The notes beneath the pieces are model-generated. The model saw nothing but the letters and a program-made list of their open reading frames with translations. It was not told the origin of the DNA and searched no databases. This document shows positions 1-6,072 of a stretch of DNA of 11,674 nucleotides, piece after piece. This DNA is from Verrucomicrobiota bacterium (GTDB taxonomy: Bacteria; Verrucomicrobiota; Verrucomicrobiia; Limisphaerales; UBA1096): the NCBI GenBank assembly GCA_015658765.1, contig DQOE01000306.1, positions 1-11,674 on the forward strand, written 5' to 3'. How positions within the stretch are numbered: the stretch's first letter is position 1; every line of letters starts with the position of its first letter. The position numbers and the translations under genes are program-made.

Positions 1-162
1 GCTCCCGCAAAAGAGGAAGCTCCCGCAAAAGGGGAGGCTCCCGCAAAGGAGGAAGCTCCCGCAAAAGAGGAGGTTCCCGCAAAAGAGAAAGCCCCCGCAA
101 AAGAGGAAGCTCCCGCAAAAGGGGAGGCTCCCGCAAAGGAGGAGGCTCCCGCCAAGACTGAG
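1..162 (+). repeat. 18-bp in-frame tandem repeat, nine units, with 90-bp higher-order period
   Basis: The unit is close to GCTCCCGCAAAAGAGGAA. Units begin at 1, 19, 37, 55, 73, 91, 109, 127 and 145; the ninth is degenerate. Units six to eight (91-144) match units one to three (1-54) at all but two positions, including the same order of variants, which implies a duplication of a five-unit block. Being a multiple of three, the repeat can change copy number without breaking the frame. The array probably continues to the left of the window. Confidence 0.9.
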
Positions 163-258
163 CCCCCGACCGAGAGCGAGGAGGCTCCCGCTGAAACCGC
201 AGAGGAAGCTCCCGCCGAAGCGGAAGCCAAGGGCGACGAAGCCAAGCCGGGCGAGTAA
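1..258 (+). CDS. C-terminal end of an Ala/Pro/Lys/Glu-rich repeat protein (5' truncated)
   Basis: The open frame starts at the first base of the window and ends at TAA 256-258, so only the last 85 residues are present. The first 48 or so residues are eight copies of a hexapeptide, typically APAKEE or APAKGE, followed by a degenerate acidic tail rich in E, A and P that ends KPGE. There is no folded domain, membrane segment or signal in this part. Such low-complexity charged tails are common as C-terminal extensions of ribosomal and envelope proteins in PVC bacteria, but the identity of this protein cannot be judged without its upstream part. A strong intrinsic terminator follows 23 bases after the stop, so this is the last gene of its transcript. 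The reading frame is certain; the function is unknown. Confidence 0.8.
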   Translation, partial: APAKEEAPAKGEAPAKEEAPAKEEVPAKEKAPAKEEAPAKGEAPAKEEAPAKTEPPTESEEAPAETAEEAPAEAEAKGDEAKPGE

Positions 259-281
259 GCCGCCGCTTCAAATTGTTTTGC

Positions 282-311
282 AACCGGGCAGGTTTTCCTG
301 CCCGGTTTTTT
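282..311 (+). terminator. Rho-independent terminator after the repeat-protein gene
   Basis: An 11-bp perfect stem (282-292 AACCGGGCAGG paired with 297-307 CCTGCCCGGTT) closes a TTTT loop and runs into six T residues at 306-311. It lies 23 bases after the stop at 258 and separates that gene from tyrS. This is a textbook intrinsic terminator for the plus strand. Confidence 0.93.
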
Positions 312-314
312 GTC

Positions 315-335
315 GGCCAAGCGCTTGGCCAAGCG
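315..335. repeat. Overlapping palindromes around CTTGGCCAAG (324-333) in the tyrS leader
   Basis: CGCTTGGCCAAGCG (322-335) is a 14-bp perfect palindrome with the iterated core at 324-333. The half-site is also present just upstream, so GGCCAAGCGCTTGGCC (315-330) is a second perfect palindrome overlapping the first. It lies between the terminator and the tyrS start, in untranslated DNA. Confidence 0.9.
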
Positions 336-384
336 GGCGGCTCTCGACTTTCAATGGCCAAGAGGCCATAACACGCGCCGTTTT

Positions 385-1665
385 ATGGGCATCATCGAGG
401 AACTGGAATGGCGCGGACTGATCTCCGATTGCACGGATCGGGAGGGGCTTGCACAGCGCCTGGCCAAAGGGGCCGTGACGCTGTACTGCGGGTTCGACCC
501 CACGGCCGACAGTCTGCACGTCGGCAGTCTTGTGCCGTTGCTGGCGCTGCGCCGCTTCCAGCAGTTCGGCCACAAGCCGATCGTCATCGCCGGCGGCGCG
601 ACCGGCTCGATCGGTGACCCCAGCGGCAAGAGCGCCGAGCGCCAGTTGCTCACCCATGAGCAGCTCAATGCCAACATTGAAGGGGTCAAGAAACAGTTGG
701 CCAGTTTTCTGGATTTTGACAGCGAGGCCAACGCGGCGTTGCTCGTTGATAACGCCGACTGGACCGCGCCGCTCTCGTTCCTCGACGTGCTGCGCGACGT
801 CGGCAAGCATTTCAAGGTCAACGCCATGGTGGCCAAGGAGAGCGTGCGCGCGCGGATGGAGAATCGCGACGTCGGCATCAGCTTCACCGAGTTCAGCTAC
901 ATGATCCTGCAGGCGCTCGACTTCGATCACCTATACAAGCAGAACGAGTGCGAACTGCAGATCGGCGGCAGCGACCAGTGGGGGAACATCACCGCCGGCA
1001 TCGACCTCATCCACCGCCGGCAGAACCGTCAGGCCTACGGCTTGACCATGCCACTGATTACCAATTCGGACGGCACCAAGTTTGGCAAGACGGAGGCCGG
1101 CGCCGTGTGGCTGGATGTGGCCCGCACGAGCATCTACCAGTTTTACCAATACTGGGTGCGCGTCGATGATCGTGACGTGGTTCGGTACCTGAATTTTTTC
1201 ACCTTCCTCCATCGCGACGAGATCGAGGCCTTGGCCAGGCAGCACGCGGAGCAGCCGCATGCTCGCGTCGCGCACAAGGCCTTGGCCAGGGAGGCCACCG
1301 TGCTTGTCCACGGCGAAGAGGCCGCCAGCGAGGCCATCCGCGCCAGCGAGATTCTGTTCGGCGGTGCGCTGGACGGGATCACCGAGGCGACGTTCCGGGA
1401 GATTGCCGGTGAGGTGCCGACGCACGAGGTGGCGTTGGATCGTTTCGGCGGCGAGGGGCTTTGGCTGCCGGAGCTGCTGCACGAGGCCGGTTTGGCCCAG
1501 TCGCGTGGCCAGTCGCGCAAGGATATCAAGGGCGGCGGTGTGTACGTGAACAGCAGTCGAATCGACGACGACCAGCACAAGCTGAAGACCGGCGACTTGT
1601 TGTTTGGCAAATACCTTCTGTTGCGCCGGGGCAAGCGCAATTACGCCGTTGTTTTGGCTGGGTAG
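385..1665 (+). CDS. tyrS: Tyrosyl-tRNA synthetase
   Basis: This cytoplasmic class I aminoacyl-tRNA synthetase joins tyrosine to tRNA-Tyr using ATP. The protein has 426 residues, the usual length for the bacterial TyrS family. The Rossmann catalytic domain opens with YCGFDPTADSLHVGS, whose LHVG at 44-47 is the HIGH motif. The tyrosine-binding segment GGSDQWGNITAG is near 194-205, and KFGKT at 232-236 is the KMSKS-equivalent loop. The C-terminal part (about 360-426, with SRGQSRKDIKGGGVYVN) is the S4-like RNA-binding domain. ATG 385 is chosen because the family begins close to this point; the frame is open further upstream to 310, but that would start inside the terminator and add a non-conserved stretch. 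No clear Shine-Dalgarno sequence is seen. The nusG-like gene follows after 22 bases, probably on the same transcript. Confidence 0.97.
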   Translation: MGIIEELEWRGLISDCTDREGLAQRLAKGAVTLYCGFDPTADSLHVGSLVPLLALRRFQQFGHKPIVIAGGATGSIGDPSGKSAERQLLTHEQLNANIEGVKKQLASFLDFDSEANAALLVDNADWTAPLSFLDVLRDVGKHFKVNAMVAKESVRARMENRDVGISFTEFSYMILQALDFDHLYKQNECELQIGGSDQWGNITAGIDLIHRRQNRQAYGLTMPLITNSDGTKFGKTEAGAVWLDVARTSIYQFYQYWVRVDDRDVVRYLNFFTFLHRDEIEALARQHAEQPHARVAHKALAREATVLVHGEEAASEAIRASEILFGGALDGITEATFREIAGEVPTHEVALDRFGGEGLWLPELLHEAGLAQSRGQSRKDIKGGGVYVNSSRIDDDQHKLKTGDLLFGKYLLLRRGKRNYAVVLAG

Positions 1666-1687
1666 TTTCGATAAAGTCCGCGCCGAG

Positions 1688-2221
1688 ATGGAGCAACTCA
1701 CGGAGGTCACGGATGACGCTCAGGCACCGCAGGACGCGGAGTTGGACTGGTACGTGGCCCACGTGCGGCCGCGCTGCGAAAAAAAGCTCGTTGAGCACGG
1801 CAAAATCTACAACTTCTCCACCACCCTCCCGACTTACAGCAGCACCAAGAAATATCGCGGCAAGGTGGTTACGTTCCAAAAGCCGCTTTTCCCCGGCTAC
1901 GTTTTTCTTCAGCTAAACCTAAAAACAAGAGAAGTGGCGATCCAGAGCAACTACGTCGCCAATATGCTCGAAGTCCATGACCAGGAGGAGTTCAAGGAGC
2001 AGCTGAGCGACATCCTATTTGCGCTCGAGCAAAATGTGGATATCCGAGTCGAGCCAATGATCGGGAAGGGAAACCGCGTAATGATCAAGTCCGGCTCGCT
2101 GCAGGGTCAGGAGGGCTGGGTGGAGGATCGGTTCGGGATGACCACCGTGCTGCTGCGACTTGATTTCATTGGCCAAGCCGCCGCGATCAAGGTCGATGCT
2201 TCCATTCTGGAGCTGATTTAA
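1688..2221 (+). CDS. NusG/RfaH-family transcription elongation or antitermination factor
   Basis: The protein has 177 residues. An N-terminal NGN domain (about 21-110) starts with WYVAHVRPRCEKKL and contains KPLFPGYVFLQLN, the conserved PGYvf strand that contacts RNA polymerase. A KOW motif follows at about 123-150 (IGKGNRVMIKSGSLQGQEGWVED). Proteins of this fold clamp RNA polymerase and modulate pausing, termination and coupling to ribosomes. The housekeeping nusG normally sits beside secE and rplK. This copy follows tyrS by 22 bases, so it is more likely a specialised paralogue (RfaH, LoaP or UpxY type), though no capsule or polyketide cluster is in view. ATG 1688 fits the family start; an upstream in-frame start at 1604 would overlap tyrS. 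Family certain, paralogue type uncertain. Confidence 0.9.
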   Translation: MEQLTEVTDDAQAPQDAELDWYVAHVRPRCEKKLVEHGKIYNFSTTLPTYSSTKKYRGKVVTFQKPLFPGYVFLQLNLKTREVAIQSNYVANMLEVHDQEEFKEQLSDILFALEQNVDIRVEPMIGKGNRVMIKSGSLQGQEGWVEDRFGMTTVLLRLDFIGQAAAIKVDASILELI

Positions 2222-2275
2222 CCGCAATTCCAGACTCGCCTTCGGGCGGTGTTGTTGGCAGAGTTCGCGTCTCCA
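2222..2275 (+). other. Short spacer with UUCG hairpin between nusG-like gene and kinase
   Basis: The 54-base spacer holds CGCC-TTCG-GGCG (2237-2248), a small hairpin with a stable UUCG loop, followed by GTGTTGTTGG. The stem is only four base pairs and there is no true T tract, so it is at best a weak terminator or a processing hairpin. An alternative GTG start for the downstream kinase is at 2249. Confidence 0.3.
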
Positions 2276-3331
2276 ATGTCCGCTGCAAAAAAAGCTCCCA
2301 AGCGATCCGGGATTCTGGCTGGTGGAAACTGGATCATCGATCAGGTGAAGATGATCGATGTTTACCCCCAGCGAGAGCAATTGGCCAACATCACCGGGGC
2401 CACGGTCACCGGCACCGGCGGTTCGCCGTACAACCTGCTCATCAACCTGGCCAAGCTCGGCGCTGACATCCCGCTCGCCGCCGCCGGCCTGGTCGGCAAA
2501 GACGCTTTCGGCGACCTGATCCTTGCGGACTGCGCCAGCCACAAGATCGACACCAAGCTCCTCAAGGCCACCGCCGATGCCCCGACCTCCTACACCGATG
2601 TCATGACCGAGACCAAGGGCGGCAACCGGACGTTTTTTCACAACCGCGGCGCCAACGCGCTCTGGGGCGGCACCGATATCGACTTCAAAAAAACCAAGGC
2701 CCGTTTTTTTCACTTGGGCTACCTGCTCCTGCTCGACGAGATGGATAGCGCCGACAAAAATCACGGCACCAAGGCGGCCAAGCTTCTCGCGGCCGCGCAG
2801 GCGGCCGGGCTGCGGACGAGCATCGACGCCGTGAGCGAGGACAGCGACCGCTTCGCCAAGATTGTCACGCCCGCGCTGCAGTACACCGACTACTGCATCC
2901 TGAACGAAATCGAGGCCGGCAAGACGACCGGTTTTAAGATTCGGCAGGACGACGGCAAACTGGACACCGTGGCGCTGCGGCATGCCTCCGGCGCGTTGTT
3001 GCAGATGGGCGTCGGCGAACTGGTGGTGATCCACTTTCCCGAGGGCGGATTCGTGCGCACGCGAAAGGGGGAGGACGTGCTGCAATCCTCACTGCGAATC
3101 CCGGCAAGGGACATCGTCGGCGCGGCCGGGGCGGGGGATGCCTTCTGCACCGGCATGCTGCTTGGCCTGCACGAGGAATGGGATCTGGCCAAGTGCCTCG
3201 AGACGGCGGTCTGCGCCGCCGCCGCCTGTTTCTCCGAGCCGTCCTGCACCGGTGGCATGAAATCGCTCCGCAGCGTGCAGGCCCTGGCCAAAAAATATAA
3301 ATTCCGGCCAAGGCTCGAGCCTGAGTTTTGA
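2276..3331 (+). CDS. PfkB-family carbohydrate/nucleoside kinase
   Basis: This is a ribokinase-fold enzyme that transfers the gamma phosphate of ATP to a hydroxyl of a sugar or nucleoside. With 351 residues it is slightly longer than typical ribokinases. The N-terminal signature is TGTGGSPYNLLINLAKLG (about 45-62), where the GG and the following Asn shape the substrate site. The C-terminal signature DIVGAAGAGDAFCTGML (279-294) carries the anion hole GAGD (285-288) with D288 as expected catalytic base. NEIEA at 210-214 matches the conserved N..E motif for magnesium/phosphate. Substrate cannot be read from sequence; adenosine kinase-like, fructokinase-like and KDG kinase-like members look alike. 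ATG 2276 is preferred; a GTG at 2249 would add nine residues. The gene converges with the EF-P gene, and the hairpin at 3339-3360 lies just after its stop but without a T tract on this strand. Confidence 0.92.
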   Translation: MSAAKKAPKRSGILAGGNWIIDQVKMIDVYPQREQLANITGATVTGTGGSPYNLLINLAKLGADIPLAAAGLVGKDAFGDLILADCASHKIDTKLLKATADAPTSYTDVMTETKGGNRTFFHNRGANALWGGTDIDFKKTKARFFHLGYLLLLDEMDSADKNHGTKAAKLLAAAQAAGLRTSIDAVSEDSDRFAKIVTPALQYTDYCILNEIEAGKTTGFKIRQDDGKLDTVALRHASGALLQMGVGELVVIHFPEGGFVRTRKGEDVLQSSLRIPARDIVGAAGAGDAFCTGMLLGLHEEWDLAKCLETAVCAAAACFSEPSCTGGMKSLRSVQALAKKYKFRPRLEPEF

Positions 3332-3360
3332 AAAAAATGCCCCGCTTGGCCAAGCGGGGC
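3331..3360 (-). terminator. Rho-independent terminator of the EF-P gene series, built on the iterated palindrome
   Basis: Positions 3339-3360 are a 22-bp perfect palindrome with arms GCCCCGCTTGG and CCAAGCGGGGC. Read on the minus strand it is a hairpin of about nine base pairs with a GGCC loop, followed by one A and seven T residues (3338 to 3331). It lies 31 bases after the EF-P stop codon, as expected for an intrinsic terminator. On the plus strand the A tract comes first and no T tract follows, so it works in one direction only. Confidence 0.85.
3345..3354. repeat. CTTGGCCAAG copy at the centre of a 22-bp palindrome
   Basis: This is the core of the perfect palindrome at 3339-3360, the longest of the ten copies in the window. 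It is intergenic, between the convergent kinase and EF-P genes. Confidence 0.9.
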
Positions 3361-3390
3361 GCTCACAAAATAATATCGTTTAGCAGCGGA

Positions 3391-3954
3391 CTATTTATTC
3401 ACGCGCTCCATGTATTTTCCTTCACGTGTGTCTATTTTAAGCCGCTCGCCGTTCTTGATGAAGAGTGGTGCCTGAATTTTCTTTCCGGTCTCGAGGGTGA
3501 CGGTTTTCATCACGTTCGTTGTGGAGTCGCCTTTCACCCCTTCCGGGGCATCGGTCACGGTGAGCACCACGCTCGACGGCAGTTCCAGCACGGCCGGGTT
3601 GCCCTCGATGAACGTGATCTCGACCACGCAGTTCTCGACCATGTAATCCACCGCATCGCCGACCAGCTCCGGCGTTATTGTCTCAGGTTCGTACGTTTCC
3701 GGATCGGTGAAAACGAAGTCGTCGCCGGCGCGATAGCTGTACTCCATCTTGCGGCGGTTGAGCGGAATCACGTCGACTTTCTCTGTGGAACTGAATCGAG
3801 TGTCGAACGATTTGCCCGTGCGAATGCTGCGCAGCGTGGCCTGCACAAACGCACGCGTCTTTGGGGGAGTGCGGTGCTGGCACTCCAGCACGACGGCTAC
3901 CTCGCCCTTATGCTTGACGGCCATTCCTCTGCGAAGATCATTTCCTAAAGGCAT
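3391..3954 (-). CDS. efp: Elongation factor P
   Basis: EF-P enters the ribosomal E site and promotes peptide bond formation at consecutive prolines. The 187-residue product has the normal length and the three-barrel order: KOW-like domain I (about 1-65), OB domain II (about 66-128) and C-terminal OB domain III, ending with the family signature GERLKIDTREGKYMERV (169-185). The tip loop of domain I, usually PGKG, reads RTPPKTRAF, placing K32 at the modification position but with P and T replacing the flanking glycines. ATG at 3954-3952 gives the family start MPLGNDLRRGM; the frame is open upstream but without similarity. No Shine-Dalgarno sequence is seen. It is last in a minus-strand series and is followed by a strong terminator. 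No EpmA, EpmB, EarP or YmfI gene is nearby. Confidence 0.95.
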   Translation of the reverse strand: MPLGNDLRRGMAVKHKGEVAVVLECQHRTPPKTRAFVQATLRSIRTGKSFDTRFSSTEKVDVIPLNRRKMEYSYRAGDDFVFTDPETYEPETITPELVGDAVDYMVENCVVEITFIEGNPAVLELPSSVVLTVTDAPEGVKGDSTTNVMKTVTLETGKKIQAPLFIKNGERLKIDTREGKYMERVNK

Positions 3955-4042
3955 GATTGGGGTTCCGTTTTTGCGATAAACGGGGCGCGAACGTAACGAA
4001 CCCCGGCTTGATTTCAAGCCCTGAGTTTCAAGCCGCAACCGG
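3955..4042 (-). promoter_or_regulatory. Leader/spacer upstream of EF-P with small inverted repeats
   Basis: This 88-base spacer holds two short inverted repeats: GGCTTG-ATTT-CAAGCC (4005-4020) and CCGTTT-N7-AAACGG (3965-3983). Neither is followed by a T tract on either strand. They may be weak transcript-end or leader hairpins; EF-P often has its own promoter, and this is where it would lie. No convincing -35/-10 pair could be picked. Confidence 0.3.
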
Positions 4043-4924
4043 TTACTTGCGCGGGTCGTTCTTGAAACGGAACGGGGCCTTGCCGGTGAGTGCGGTGCTG
4101 GTGATGGAGGGGCACCAGAATTTCTCGACGTGTTGCACGACCAGGTCGGTACCGGCGAAGTGGCTGACGAACGGTCGCTTTTTCGGGTTGTACATCGTGT
4201 CGGTCATGTCGCGCATGAGGACGACGTTTTTGCCGACGGTGACCATTTGGCGGATACCGACCGGGCGGCCGAGCACGCACATGTTGAGGTGCACGCCCAT
4301 GAGGATGACGTTGTCGATGCCGTGCTGCGCGAGCAGGTTGTACGCCTCCTGCCCGTTGTCGGTGATGGCGTCACGCTCGGCGTCGATCTCGATGAGGTCG
4401 ATCTGCCGCGTCCACGCCTCGCGGATCGGGTACTCCTCTTCGCAGTCGCAACCCATGTCGGTGTCGTCGATCGGCAGATCCGGCTCGCGGGACTTGTTTG
4501 GCCAGCACCAGTTGGTGCCCCAGCGGATGTCCTTCGAGAGCGACACCGGCGGCTTGGCGGTCGGGGCGTCCTTGGCCCGTTTGCGCGCCGGTGCGTCCCT
4601 GTAAAAATCAACCGTTGAGCTGGGCGCGTGGATGATGAGCAGGCCCTTCTCGCGGGCCAAGCGGAGCAGTTCGTTCATCGGCTTGGCCATTTCAGCGACG
4701 CGCTTGGCGGCGTTCGGGCACCAGTGATCGTCCCACATGTCCACGATCACCACGGCCGTCTTGGAGGCCTCCCAAGTGACCTCAGTCTCGACCGGTTTGT
4801 ATTTGCCGCCGCCGGTCGCCGAGAGCGACTGCGAGCGGGCCTTGAAAGTGAGTGGGGCGGAGTGAGCCATGTCAGCGACAAAAAAAGTGGCCAATGCGGC
4901 CAGGGCCAGGCGAATGGTTTCCAT
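4043..4924 (-). CDS. Exported isochorismatase-fold cysteine hydrolase
   Basis: The protein has 293 residues. The N-terminus METIRLALAALATFFVADMAHSA looks like a signal peptide cleaved near 22-23, so it probably acts in the periplasm. The mature part is isochorismatase/nicotinamidase-like: strand VVIVDMWDDHWC supplies D62, and GVHLNMCVLGRP supplies the presumed nucleophile C216. The family triad is Asp-Lys-Cys, but the segment that normally carries Lys (here LIEIDAERDAITDN) shows no lysine. An insertion at about 140-170 is rich in Cys, Trp and Asp (NWCWPNK, MGCDCEEE). Compared with nicotinamidase (about 200 residues) it is long. Exported members of this fold are common in Planctomycetes and Verrucomicrobia, but their substrate is not known to me. 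It follows the heme-binding protein gene by 43 bases, a spacer holding a CTTGGCCAAG copy just ahead of the start codon. Confidence 0.85.
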   Translation of the reverse strand: METIRLALAALATFFVADMAHSAPLTFKARSQSLSATGGGKYKPVETEVTWEASKTAVVIVDMWDDHWCPNAAKRVAEMAKPMNELLRLAREKGLLIIHAPSSTVDFYRDAPARKRAKDAPTAKPPVSLSKDIRWGTNWCWPNKSREPDLPIDDTDMGCDCEEEYPIREAWTRQIDLIEIDAERDAITDNGQEAYNLLAQHGIDNVILMGVHLNMCVLGRPVGIRQMVTVGKNVVLMRDMTDTMYNPKKRPFVSHFAGTDLVVQHVEKFWCPSITSTALTGKAPFRFKNDPRK

Positions 4925-4931
4925 GCGAGGA

Positions 4932-4943
4932 GCTTGGCCAAGC
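4932..4943. repeat. CTTGGCCAAG copy (12-bp palindrome) upstream of the cysteine hydrolase
   Basis: GCTTGGCCAAGC with core 4933-4942 is intergenic and occupies the bases about 8-19 ahead of the minus-strand ATG at 4924, overlapping where a ribosome-binding site would be. No Shine-Dalgarno motif is present there. Confidence 0.9.
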
Positions 4944-4967
4944 GTCGACTGTTTGTAAAGACGCCGA

Positions 4968-6059
4968 CTACGGCTTGGCTTGCTTGAGGCTGTGCAGGTA
5001 GGTGATCATGTCCACCAATTCCTGCGGCGTCATCGTCGCCTGCAGGCCCGGCGGCATGATGCTGATCGGCAACTGCGTGCGCTTGGCGATGTCCGCCGTT
5101 TTGTAGGCGATGGAAATTCCGCCGGGCAACTTGAGCGTCAACTCGTCGTCGGTCTGGCTGGTGATGATGCCCAGCGCCTCGGCGCCGTTTTTCGTTTTCA
5201 ACAGCCACGCCTCGTAGCCGAACGGGATGCCGGCGCTGGGGTCGAGGATGGAGAGCAGCAACGCCTCGCGGCCGAGCTTGGTGCCGATGCCGGAAAGTTT
5301 TGGGCCGAAGTCGATGCCCCTGCCGTTGACCTGGTGGCAGGTGGCGCAGGTGCTTTGCGGACGAAAAAAAATCTTTTCGCCGTTGGCGATGTCGCCCTTC
5401 ATCGCGACGAGCTTGGCCAAGGGGGGCAGCGCCTGGCCAAGCCCCTGCGGCGGCGGGAAGAGCTTGGCAGCCTGTTCGCGCAGGTTTTTCCAGCGGACGC
5501 CGCGCAGTGCGTTGCCGGCGGCGAAGTTGAGATCGGCCGGGAGTCGCCCAGCCTTGGCCTCGGTCAAAAGTTCCATTGCGCCGGTCTTGGCCTTGGCCAG
5601 CCCGTTGACGGCGATCGTGCGCAGAGCCAGTGGCTTTTTGGCGTCCCTGGCCAGGCGCAGCAACACCGGCCCGGCCTCGGGTGCCTGCGCGTTGGCCAGC
5701 ACGGCGATGGTGTCGGCGGCATGCTCCCCGTCGATGGCGGCGCGGATCAGCTTCAATCCGGCGTCGTTCAGCAACAGGCGGATCGCCTCGACGCCGGTCG
5801 AGTCGTTGGGATGCGCCTGCGCGTATCGGAGCAGCTCCGCCTCGTGGCCGCGCAGCTTGAAATCGCGGACGATCTCGACGAACGCCGCTTGGCCACGCGA
5901 CGCCTCGAGGAGGTCGAGCACCACTTTTTTGATCGCCGGGTTGGCGGCGAGGTCGATGTCTTTGAGCCGCTTGAGCGCCTCAAGCTGGACGTTGACCTGT
6001 GCCGACAAATGAGGGGCGGCCAAGCCGATGGCCAGCACAATGAAAAACCGTTTCAGCAT
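4968..6059 (-). CDS. Secreted HEAT-like protein with C-terminal heme-binding (cytochrome c) domain
   Basis: The product has 363 residues. MLKRFFIVLAIGLAAPHLSA is a signal peptide, so the mature protein is exported. Residues about 40-200 are Leu/Ala-rich helical pairs resembling HEAT-like repeats. The C-terminal domain has the covalent heme motif CATCH (238-242) and the likely axial methionine M335 in SIMPPGL, followed by the helix TPQELVDMITYLHSL. This order matches the Planctomycete/Verrucomicrobium heme-binding domain (TIGR02603 type). Larger relatives carry an N-terminal beta-propeller dehydrogenase-like part; this one lacks it, so it may be an electron-transfer partner. The start is fixed by the signal peptide and by a good Shine-Dalgarno sequence inside the end of folE2; one base separates the folE2 stop from this ATG, so translation is probably coupled. 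The electron donor is unknown. Confidence 0.9.
   Translation of the reverse strand: MLKRFFIVLAIGLAAPHLSAQVNVQLEALKRLKDIDLAANPAIKKVVLDLLEASRGQAAFVEIVRDFKLRGHEAELLRYAQAHPNDSTGVEAIRLLLNDAGLKLIRAAIDGEHAADTIAVLANAQAPEAGPVLLRLARDAKKPLALRTIAVNGLAKAKTGAMELLTEAKAGRLPADLNFAAGNALRGVRWKNLREQAAKLFPPPQGLGQALPPLAKLVAMKGDIANGEKIFFRPQSTCATCHQVNGRGIDFGPKLSGIGTKLGREALLLSILDPSAGIPFGYEAWLLKTKNGAEALGIITSQTDDELTLKLPGGISIAYKTADIAKRTQLPISIMPPGLQATMTPQELVDMITYLHSLKQAKP
5412..5421. repeat. CTTGGCCAAG copy inside the heme-protein gene
   Basis: The perfect 10-mer is read on the minus strand as Leu-Ala-Lys (PPLAKLV, about residue 214-216). A one-mismatch relative, CCTGGCCAAG, follows at about 5433-5442. Confidence 0.9.
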
Positions 6060-6072
6060 CTCAGCCCTTCTC
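6060..6072 (-). promoter_or_regulatory. Shine-Dalgarno sequence coupling folE2 to the heme-protein gene
   Basis: On the minus strand GAGAAGGG (6072-6065) encodes the last residues EKG of FolE2 and sits five bases ahead of the ATG at 6059. The folE2 stop reads TGA-G-ATG. It is the clearest ribosome-binding site in the window and supports translational coupling. Confidence 0.75.

Noticed and set aside
310..384. Upstream extension of tyrS from 310
   Set aside because: It would begin inside the T tract of the terminator and add 25 residues with no TyrS similarity; ATG 385 gives the family start.
2015..3085. Long minus-strand open frame of 356 codons opposite the kinase gene
   Set aside because: It is an antisense shadow in GC-rich DNA: it covers parts of two well-supported plus-strand genes and shows no recognisable domain.
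4005..4020. GGCTTG-ATTT-CAAGCC hairpin as terminator of the cysteine hydrolase
   Set aside because: The stem is six base pairs and no T run follows on either strand.
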